DNA of 64,000 nucleotides from Musa acuminata AAA Group (lineage: Eukaryota > Streptophyta > Magnoliopsida > Zingiberales > Musaceae), in the NCBI RefSeq assembly GCF_036884655.1, contig NC_088359.1:16349501-16413500 (forward strand), in the 5' to 3' direction. The notes beneath the pieces are model-generated. The model had not been told where the DNA came from. It worked only from the letters and a program-made list of their open reading frames with translations, and ran no database searches. Positions 55,504 to 64,000 of this stretch are shown one piece after another (the stretch's first letter is position 1; each line of letters begins with the position of its first letter). The position numbers and the translations under genes were made by a program.

Positions 55504-57061
55504 ATGTTCAAAGTGATGGGAGATGTAAGAGATCATCTAGAAAGGCATGATGATGCAATTAATAGATTGCAAGGTGAACCACGACGTGGGAGACAACCAA
55601 CCTTTATCAATGATAAATATGATGGTGGCGATGATGTGGATGATGACCAAGTTACTCTAATTGGTCAAGATATTAATCCTAGGAGACAAACTAGGAGAGG
55701 ACGTTTTGATGGTGTGGATAGAAACATAGGTAGCATCAAAATGAAAATTCCTTCTTTTCAAGGGAAGAATAATCCAGATGCCTATTTGGAGTGGGAACGA
55801 AAAGTGGAGACGATCTTTGAATGTCACAACTACTCTGAAGAGAAAAGGGTAAAATTAGCCGCTGTTGAATTTTTTGATTATGCTATTGTTTGGTGGGATC
55901 AATTGTGTAAAGACAGGCGTAGAAATGGTGAAAGGCCCGTGGAGACTTGGTTGGAGATGAAACAAATCATGAGGAAGAGATTTGTCCCAAGCTATTACTA
56001 TAGGGATTTGCATCAACGACTGCAAACCATGACACAAGGTTCCATGAGTGTTGATGAGTATCACAAGGAGATGGAGATAACCATGATAAGGGCTAATGTG
56101 GATGAAGATCGTGAGGCCACCATGGCTCGATTCCTGAGTGGATTAAACAAGAACATTGCTGATCTTGTAGAATTGCAACATTATGTGGAGATTGAAGACA
56201 TGGTGAATGCGGCCATGAAGATTGAGAGGCAACTCAAAAGAAAAGGCACAAGGTATGATTCAAAACCTTATTCGGGTTCTTCTTCTTCTTGGAAACCGAA
56301 TTGGAGTAAAAAGGATGATAAACCCATTGTTAAGCCTAAAATTGATGAGACTAAAGGTAGAAATGAATTAGGCAGCAAGGGTAAAGGTGAGAATCTACCT
56401 AATCAAACTAGAGGTATTAAGTGTTTTAAGTGCCTTGGGCATAGACATGTGGCACGCGAATGTCCTAATAAAAGAGTTATGATCATGAGGGATAGAATTA
56501 TAGAATCTGAAAGTGAGAAAGAGGATGATGAAGACATTCTAGAGGATACTAGTGATGTAGAGTATGCTAAAGGTGAAAATCTATTTGTTCAACGCATACT
56601 TAGTTTACAAAATGAAAATGATGAACATGGTGAACAACGTGAAAATCCGTTTCATACTCATTGTTTGATTGCTAACAAGTTGTGTAATGTGATTGTTGAT
56701 AGTGGAAGTTGCACAAATGTGGCAAGCACCTTGCTCGTGGAGAAACTGAAATTACCTACTATCAAGCATTCAAAACCTTACAAGTTACAATGGTTGAATG
56801 ATAGTGGTGTAGTAAAGGTAAATCGACAAGTGTTAATTTCCTTTTCAATTGGTAGATATAAGGATGAAGTTTGGTGTGATGTGGTACCTATGTATACTAG
56901 TCATATGTTATTGGGGAGACCATGGCAATATGATCGAAGGGTAATACATGATGGATTCAAGAACCGTTATTCTTTGATCATAGATGGACAGAAATATCAG
57001 CTTGGACCTTTGCCTCCAAAGACAATTTTTGAGGACCAAATGCGCATAAAACAACAATATG
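55504..57061 (+). CDS. E gag and aspartic protease
   Basis: Open frame of about 519 codons up to the LINE; the remaining codons to 57156 are LINE sequence. Gag core: MKIPSFQGKNNPDAYLEWE, VKLAAVEFFDYAIVWWDQL, RKRFVPSYYYRDLHQRLQTM, MSVDEYHKEMEITMIRANVD and NIADLVELQHYVEIEDMVNA. The zinc knuckle CFKCLGHRHVARECP is intact (CX2CX4HX4C). Protease: CNVIVDSGSCTNVASTLLVE with the DSG triad, then HMLLGRPWQYDRRVIHDGFK. The original start may be 55483, now separated by a stop. Pol continues in the same frame after the LINE, so this was one gag-pol polyprotein. Confidence 0.9.
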
Positions 57062-57064
57062 CAC

Positions 57065-58769
57065 GAATGGCATCCGACAAGGTGATCCACTCTCTCCGTA
57101 TCTCTTTACTATTGCGATGGAAGGACTTAGCTGTATGTTGGAACATGCAGTCTTAAATGGCAGCATAAAGGTACCCAATGCTGGCTCTATTCATATATCA
57201 CATATAACATTTGCAGATGATTTACTTATCTTTCTCCAAAATGATCCAACTTCAGTAAAGAACCTGGCTACTATTATGAATGACTTTGGTATGGTTTCTG
57301 GACTTCAGTTAAATCATGCGAAAAGTAAAGTATATATGAGCCCTCACGTTGAGAATAAGGTCTTTATTGCACAAACTTTGGGGGTTAGTGAGGGAAGCCT
57401 GCCAGTTCCTTATTTGGGTCTCCCGCTCATATCCACAGGCATTCACAAAACCCACTGTCAGCCTATCCTACAAAAAATAAAGAATAGAATTTCTTCTTGG
57501 AAAAATAGGCTTCTATCAAAAGCAGGATGACTCGAACTCATCCGTTTTGTATTGCACTCCTACTCTATATATTGGTGTAATGCATTTCTTCTGCCTGCTG
57601 GACTTCTCCAAGATATTGAACGGTTATTAATGAACTTCTTCTGGAATGGCACAAATGATAAGGCAATGCATATGGTAAATTGGGATAGCATTTGCAAACC
57701 GAAAGATGAAGGGGGGCTAAATTTGAGAAATACTAGAGATTGGAATCAAGCATGCCTGGTACAACAATTGTGGGATCTTTTGCAAAACAAATGTTCCTTA
57801 TGGTCACAATGGGTTTCTGCTAGGTATCTTTCAAAGGAATCAATCTGGGAAATTTCAACAAGAACATACCACTCTTCAGCTTGGAAAGGAATTTTAAAGG
57901 CAAGGAATTGGCTAATCAAACACATTTCTTATGCAATCTCTTCTGGAACTAGTACTAATATGTGGTACGATCCTTGGGTGAATGGGAAGAGTATATTTCA
58001 ATTATATGGCGACAGAATACGAAAAGATCTTGGGGCTCCCAAAGATTGGAAGGTTTCCGAGTTCATTGCTAACGGTACCTGGTGTCTCCCTAATCCTATT
58101 TCTCCCGAAATGTTATCACTTTGGCCGACTATCATAGCTATTCCAATCAGGAACAACTCTTCAGATATACTTATTTGGCCTCATGACAATGACAAATTTA
58201 GTGCCACATCCGTATGGAATCAAATTAGACAAAGAAATAACAAGTGGGTCCCAAGCAGTTGGACATGGGATCGACCGGGATCACAAAGACACTCCTTATG
58301 TACATGGCAGGCCCTTCTCAATAAACTACCTACAATAGACAATATGAAAAGAAGAGGTATCTATCATGTTAACCGATGCTCCCTTTGTTTGCAACAAGAA
58401 GAAACTGTTGACCACCTTTATTTTGCTTGTAATTATACAAAATGGATATGGAAGGAGATTCTCCAGCGATTTGAACTCAATAGACTGCCGCAACCAAACT
58501 TGCACCAAGAACTAGGCGACCTTATGCAATGTTTCTCAAGAAAAGGGCCACTTACACAACTGGCAAAGGTTACTTTCAGATGCGCTATTTGGTGGATGTG
58601 GAAAGAGAGATGTAATAGAATCTTTGAATGTCAACACACAAACAATGCTCAGCTCTTGAAAGAGATTATTAGAGACTCAAGATCCTGTATGGAGCATGAT
58701 CTCAAAATCGAGCACTTCACCCGAAGAGAAAAAGATATTTTTATCAAATTTAATTTTGCTATTAGCTAA
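57065..58769 (+). pseudogene. L4 ORF2: RT C-half and zf-RVT
   Basis: NGIRQGDPLSPYLFTIAMEG, then the catalytic HITFADDLLIFLQ, KNRISSWKNRLLSKAG, a TGA stop at 57528-57530 (CGA in L3), then SYSIYWCNAFLLPAGLLQDI. The zinc domain (TWQALLNKLPTIDNMKRRG, CSLCLQQEETVDHLYFAC) follows, to the natural stop after IKFNFAIS. Apart from the single stop it is open, and nearly identical to L3 where both exist. Confidence 0.92.
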
Positions 58770-58948
58770 AGATCTTGGGAATGATGTCAAATAATGTACC
58801 CACAGGTAGTTATAGTCTACAGCATGTGTAGTCATAACTATCGCATTCGCACTCTATGAGTTAATTGGCTTTGTCTATGACTTGTATAGATAAAGCTATT
58901 TGTAGAATCTTTACACATAATCAATTTACTTTTACTTACCAAAAAAAA
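58770..58948 (+). other. L4 3' UTR and poly-A
   Basis: Non-coding end shared by all four LINE copies (TAATGTACCCACAGGTAGTT-like, GACTTGTATAGATAAAGC), then A9 at 58941-58949. Confidence 0.88.
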
Positions 58949-58964
58949 ATAAAACAACAATATG

Positions 58965-61900
58965 AGGAGCTTGAGTCTTCATTAACCAAAACTTTGGGGA
59001 GGGAAAAAGAAAGAGAGAAAAACAAAAATGGTGAGTTGAGTGATAAAAATGAGAGTATTGGGAAATACAAGGGGAGAGAAAACAAAGAAAGTTTGAGTGA
59101 AAGAAAAATGAGTGTTTATGCCAAAATGAGTGATGTGAAGAAAGCCTTAACCATGAGGCAACCCTTACTTGTACTTATGTACAAGGATGTTCTGATTGCT
59201 TCTAACAAAATTGACAAGAGTTTGCCTAGTGTTATTGTTGATCTTTTGCAGGAAAATGATAATCTCTTTCCTGAAGAAGTTCCTAATGGTTTGCCACCAA
59301 TTAGAGGAATTGAACATCAAATAGATTTCATTCCAGGTGCAAGCATACCAAATAAGCTAGCATATAGATGCAACCCCGAAGAGACCAAGGAAATCCAAAA
59401 ACAAGTAAGTGAGCTTATGAAAAAGGGGTACGTGCGAGAAAGCATGAGTCCATGTGCAGTTCGTGTTATGTTGATGCCTAAAAAGGATGGATCATAGAGA
59501 ATGTGTGTTGATTGCCGAGCCATCAACAAAATCACGGTAAAGTATAGACATCCTATTCCTAGGCTAGATGATATGTTGGATGAATTACATGGTTCTTGTG
59601 TGTTTTCCAAAATTGATTTAAAATCTGGATATCATCAAATAAGAATGCATGAAGGTAATGAATGGAAAACCGCTTTCAAAACTAAACATGGTTTATATGA
59701 ATGGTTGGTTATGCCTTTTGGCCTAACTAATGCACCTAGTACTTTCATGAGATTGATGAATCATATTTTACATGCTTACATTTGAAAATTTGTAGTGGTT
59801 TATTTTGATGATATACTTGTGTATAGCAAAAGTTTAGATGAGCATGTAACACATTTAAAAGCTATTTTTGACGTGCTTAGAAAAGAAAAGTTATATGCTA
59901 ATATAAAGAAATGCACTTTTTGCACTAATAAAATTACTTTTCTTGGATATGTTATTAATGATAAAGGAATACATGTTGATCAAGAAAAAGTGAAAGTAAT
60001 TAGGGAGTGGCCAAAACCTACTAGTGTTAGTGATGTTAGAAGTTTTCATGGTCTTGCTAGCTTTTATAGAAGATTCATTAAGGATTTTTCTACAATTGCT
60101 GCACCATTAACTGAATGCATAAAAAAGAATATGGGATTTAGATGGGGTGAAAAACAAGATGATGCTTTTAACTTGCTTAAAGACAAACTCAGTTCAGCAC
60201 CTTTGCTTGCTTTACTGAACTTTGCTAAAACTTTTGAGATTGAGTGTGATGTGAGTGGAATAGGAATTGGAGGAGTCTTATGCAAGAAGGCAGACCCATT
60301 GCATTCTTTAGTGAGAAGCTAAGTGGAGTAAGTCTTAACTACCCAACATATGACAATGAGTTTTACGCTTTGGTAAGAGTGTTAGAGACATGGCAGCACT
60401 ATCTTTAGTATAAGGAATTCATTATACATACCGATCATGAGTCCTTGAAATATCTCAAAGGACAAGGAAAACTAAACCGTAGGCATGCAAAATGGGTGGA
60501 GTTTGTTGAATCCTTTCCATACATCATCAAGTATAAACAAGGTAAGGAAAATGTGGTTGCCGATGCTCTTTCTAGAAGGTATGCTCTAATTTCTCAACTT
60601 GATGCAAAATTATTGGGTTTTGAGTATATTAAAAATTTATATAATTCTGATCATGATTTTGCTAATGTTTATGAGGCATGTGAGAAAGGGGGTTTTGATA
60701 AGTTCTTCAGGCATGATGATTTTCTTTTCAAAGAAAATAAGTTGTGTATTCCTCAATGTTCAATGAGAGAATTACTTGTGAGAGAAGCACATAGTGGAGG
60801 TTTAATGGGGCATTTCGGGATTAGAAAAACTTTAGATGTGTTAAGTGCTCATTTCTTTTGGCCACACATGAAAAGAGATGTTGAGAGATTATGTGAGAAA
60901 TGCATTACTTGTAAACAAGCTAAATCTAAAGTAATGCCTCATGGATTGTATATTCCTCTTCCTATAACTAGTGAGCCTTGGGTTGATATATCCATGGACT
61001 TTGTCTTGGGTTTACCAAGGTCAAAAGGAGGGAGAGATTCTATTTTTGTTGTTGTTGACAGGTTTAGCAAGATGGCACATTTCATTCCTTGCCACAAAAC
61101 AGATGATGCAACACATGTTGCAGGGCTGCTCTTGGAAAACACTTTGGAGCAAGTTGGGTACAAGGCTATTGTAATCAACCACTTGTCACCCACAAACAGA
61201 TGGACAAACGGAGGTGGTAAATCGAACTTTATCAACACTTTTGAGGGTCATAATTCAAAAGAATTTAAAAAATTGGGAGGAATGTTTGCCACATGTGGAG
61301 TTTGCTTATAATAGAAGTGTGCATGCAACAACAAACCATTCTCCATTTGAAGTTGTGTACGGGTTCAATCCATTAACTCCTATGGATTTGCTACCTTTAC
61401 CTCTATAAAAGGCCAATTTGGATGATAAGCAAAAAGCTGATTTTATCAAAGCATTGCATGAAAGGGTCCAGACACAAATTGAAAAGAAAACTCTACAATA
61501 TGAGAAACAACACAACAAAGGCCGAAAGCAAGTAGTATTTGAACCTGGTGATTGGGTTTTGGTACACTTGAGGAAGGAAAGATTTCCTAACAAAAGGAAG
61601 TATAAACTAATGCCAAGAGGAGATGGTCCATTTCGAGTCTCTTAAAAAATCAATGACAATGCATACAAGTTGGAACTACCGGGTGAGTATGGTAATGTTA
61701 GTGCAACCTTCAATATTTCGGATTTATCTTTGTTTGATGCAGGTGATGAAGACACTGATTCGAGGACGAATCCTTTCAAGGAAAGGGGGAATGATATGAA
61801 TGAGCAAGTTGATTATAATTCTGCCAAAGACCCTTTAACTATTCATCGAGAACCAATGACAAGAGCGAAAACTAAAAGGATGAAAGAAGCCTTAACTTGT

Positions 61901-62029
61901 TTATTAGAAGGCATTTGGAAGGAGCAAGCTAGTCAAAACTTGGTCAAGGTTCTATGGATACAAGAAGAGCCTAAAATAATTAACCTGATTCAAATAAGTC
62001 AAAATCATGAAGAGAAAGTCAAACCTTGA
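58965..62029 (+). pseudogene. E pol: RT, RNase H, integrase and CR-like tail
   Basis: RT: LMPKKDGS, a TAG at a Trp position (59495-59497), [56 protein letters not shown], a TGA (59783-59785), and catalytic [14 protein letters not shown]. RNase H has [16 protein letters not shown], then a frameshift near 60285 and a TAG at 60406-60408 before [20 protein letters not shown]. Integrase: zinc finger [13 protein letters not shown] ... [11 protein letters not shown], first Asp [14 protein letters not shown] deletion near 61130 removes the second Asp (SDRD) block and shifts frame to [11 protein letters not shown] and [16 protein letters not shown]. Further stops lie at 61406-61408 and 61643-61645. 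The tail SATFNISDLSLFDAGDEDTD ... EPMTRAKTKRMKEALTCLLE runs into the LTR. Confidence 0.9.
61778..61790 (+). promoter_or_regulatory. E polypurine tract
   Basis: AAGGAAAGGGGGA one base before the 3' LTR. It lies within the pol reading frame, which continues into the LTR. Confidence 0.9.
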
Positions 62030-62617
62030 GAAAATAATAAATTTTTTAGCCATCTTTGAAGAATAAAGGTCATTCAGCCATATTGGACCATATTAGGAAT
62101 TGTGGGCTTATTCATGAATAATTATTCAAAACAATTCAATGTAGATTCATGAGTAATCTACATTCATGCATTAGGAATATGAATGTCATTTAATATATTC
62201 ATTCCCTTTGTACTTGGCCTTTGTACTATATAAACAAGGCTAACTCTCTTTGTAAGGGGACATTGGAGAAGTATATTCAACTTACAACACCGGTGAGTGT
62301 TTTGTTTTTAAGTTCTTGCATGAACTTTAGACTTATCAAGCATTTCTGTTTGTGGCATTCAAAACCCAAGAAAAATCTTTGTTTTTCCTTTCAACTTATC
62401 AAGCTTCTTAGTTTGTGGCGTTTTAAGGGAATCAAAGTACTATTCTAATTACTTCATCAAATTTTCATTGATTATGTGATTAGAATAGTTTTCCTAACTT
62501 CAATCTTGAACAATCCATCTTGTTTCAAATCGTTGGAGGGGGTCAATTTGCATTCCATATGTATCATAGCTCTTTAGCTATCGGGGTATATGGTTGCTAA
62601 GTTGAAGATTTCCATCA
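61792..62617 (+). repeat. E 3' LTR
   Basis: 826 bp, similar to 53892-54716 with scattered differences. TATA box CTATATAAAC at 62226-62235. Encodes the pol C-terminus to 62029. Confidence 0.93.
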
Positions 62618-63295
62618 TTTGGTATCAGAGCTCGGCTCAAGTTTGAGGTTTGCGTATCTATTTATTTGCTATCTTTTAGATTTTTTTTCTTTTCTCTTCT
62701 TCTTCTTTTTGGCCAATATCTATAATTATTATTCTTCTTTCATCTTCATTGTTGTGCTTCTTGTGTTATTACTATTCTTATTTGTAATTCCACACTTTAT
62801 GGTATAAAAAAAAAGATCAAAAAGTCAAAAAAAAAAAAGAAGAGAGAAAATCAAAGGCTAAAAAAAAAAATAAAAGAGGGAAAATCAAAGGTAAAAAAAA
62901 AAAAAGAGATCAGAATTAGAAAAAAAAAATTACGGATTCAAAGAATACTTGCAAGTTACAGAATTTGATCTTTGTTCATTTGAATTTCTATTCTGATTTG
63001 GAAATCTTTCTTCATTCCTAAAAAAACAAAATTTCTAGTCTTTGCTTATGATTAAAGTGCATTACACACATCGTTAAATTGGCCTGTCTTTTGTTTGCTT
63101 TTAAAGCTGTCGAATTTCACTATTTTTTTTTTAATTGCCATAATCTGAATTGTTTGTTTAGGTACCTTAGTTAATTTAAGAACTCAAATAGTAAAACAAG
63201 AGAGGTAAAAGGCAATAGTGGTAAGATCAGTATAGAGAAAAGCCAAAAAAATTGTGTGAAACACGAGTGGAGTGAATCAAATTTAAAGTGAAGCA
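62618..63295 (+). other. Second E primer site and leader after the 3' LTR
   Basis: TGGTATCAGAGC recurs at 62620-62631, followed by a near copy of the first leader (54731-55398) up to AAAGTGAA at about 63292. The shared LTR therefore also begins a second, truncated E copy, as after unequal recombination between adjacent elements. Confidence 0.9.
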
Positions 63296-64000
63296 AATTG
63301 ACCCCCTCCAACGATTTGAAACAAGATGGATCATTCAAGATTGAAGTTAGGAAAACTATTATAGTCACATAATCAATGAAAATTTGATGAAGTAATTAGA
63401 ATAGTACTTTGATTCCCTTAAATTACCACAAACTAAGAAGCTTGATAAGTTGAAAGGCAAAACAAAGATTTTTCTTGGGTTTTGAATGCCACAAACAGAA
63501 ATGCTTGATAAGTCCAAAGTTCATGCAAGAACTTAAAAATAAAACACTCACCGGTGTTGTAAGTTGAATATACTTCTCCAATGTCCTATTATAAAGAGAG
63601 TCAGCCTTTTTTATATAGTACAAAGGCCAAGTACAAAGGGAATGAATATATTAAATTACATTCATATTCCTAATGCATGAATGTAGATTACTCATGAATC
63701 TACATTGAACTGTATTGAATAATTATTCATGAATAAGCCCACAATTCCTAATATGGTCCAATATGGCTTAATGACCTTTATTCTTCAAATATGGCTAAAA
63801 ATTCATCCTTCTCTCAAGGTTGGACTTTCTCTTCATGATGTTGACTTATTTGAATCAGGTTGATTATTTTAGGCTCTTCTTGTATCCATAGAACCTTGAC
63901 CAAGTTTTGACTAGCTTGCTCATTCCAAATGTCTTCTAGTAAACAAGTTAAGGCTTCTTTCATCATTTTAGTTTTCGCTCTTGTCATTGGTCCTCGATGA
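63296..64000 (-). repeat. Inverted E LTR, cut by the window end
   Basis: Begins GCAAATTGACCCCCTCCAAC, the reverse complement of the LTR about 90 bp before its 3' end. It runs through the reverse TATA (near 63610) to CATTGGTCCTCGATGA at 64000, about 57 bp short of the LTR start. It lacks the last about 90 bp of the LTR at the junction with the forward leader. Confidence 0.9.

Larger units (their letters stand above)
57062..58948 (+). mobile_element. LINE L4, 5'-truncated L1-type element
   Basis: 1887 bp, plus strand, in the E protease-RT spacer. It has the 16-bp target duplication ATAAAACAACAATATG (57046-57061, 58949-58964). The 3' end reads TTTACTTACC followed by A9, as in L3. It starts within RT (GIRQGDPLSPYLF), a different truncation point from L3 and L1a. 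Confidence 0.95.
53892..62617 (+). mobile_element. E: CRM-like Ty3/gypsy chromovirus
   Basis: LTRs of 825 bp (53892-54716) and 826 bp (61792-62617), starting TGATATGAATGAGC and ending GATTTCCATCA. It has a perfect tRNA-Met primer site and the polypurine tract AAGGAAAGGGGGA. Gag-protease-RT-RNase H-integrase are in gypsy order. Pol continues into the 3' LTR (to 62029), as described for centromeric CRM chromoviruses, whose C-terminus carries a CR-type motif. Several stops, an integrase deletion and a LINE insertion disable it. A second leader follows the 3' LTR instead of a target duplication. Confidence 0.9.

Overview
Plant nuclear heterochromatin. The whole 64 kb is transposable-element sequence. 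I find no host gene, no rRNA or tRNA gene, no CRISPR array and no bacterial operon. It holds Ty1/copia and Ty3/gypsy LTR retrotransposons and L1-type LINEs, most of them inserted into one another. 5-bp target duplications, TG..CA LTR ends, initiator-tRNA-Met primer sites and polypurine tracts support the boundaries. The element types point to an angiosperm with a repeat-rich genome. A monocot of the banana/ginger alliance is a guess from the style of the SIRE-like LTRs and is not shown by the sequence.

Letters used here: A = small chromovirus with a chromodomain (Reina-like). B = gypsy-style LTR of about 3 kb, never seen with coding sequence. C, D, G = related SIRE/Maximus-like copia LTRs. 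F = Angela/Tork-like copia. E = CRM-like chromovirus. L = L1-type LINE.

Left block (1-15230). B1 solo LTR (3538-6555) lies in A1 (108-8356), which lies in LTR C0 (1-107 plus 8362-9397), which lies in LTR B2 (9398-10813), which lies in the 3' end of copia element C2 (10814-13074): five nested levels. A copia RT scrap (13075-13438) and the F 5' LTR and leader (13439-15230) follow.

Middle block (15231-35722). This is one A2 element inserted in the F leader with target duplication GCGAC. It contains LINEs, a 6.9-kb gag-only copia element (C1, 23868-30780), and a 4.4-kb tandem duplication (15064-19483 and 19484-about 23895). The duplication formed after C1 inserted, because unit 1 ends with the first 28 bp of C1.

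Right-centre (35728-50219). F leader, broken gag-protease and integrase, interrupted by D1 (41418-49147). D1 has a palindromic 5' LTR holding a solo LTR (39051-41101), a decayed gag, and an intact 369-codon cargo ORF (44635-45744) of the putative plant transposon protein type where pol should be.

Right end (50220-64000). LTR G is cut by LTR B3, which is cut by CRM-like element E (53892-62617) carrying a LINE insertion. E is followed by a second primer site and leader and then an inverted LTR that runs off the window.

Almost every coding region is broken, often by TGG or CAA/CAG/CGA changes to stop, as expected of methylated silent DNA. The clean frames are the C1 gag, the E gag-protease (after a probable early stop) and the D1 cargo ORF. 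No element here is autonomous.
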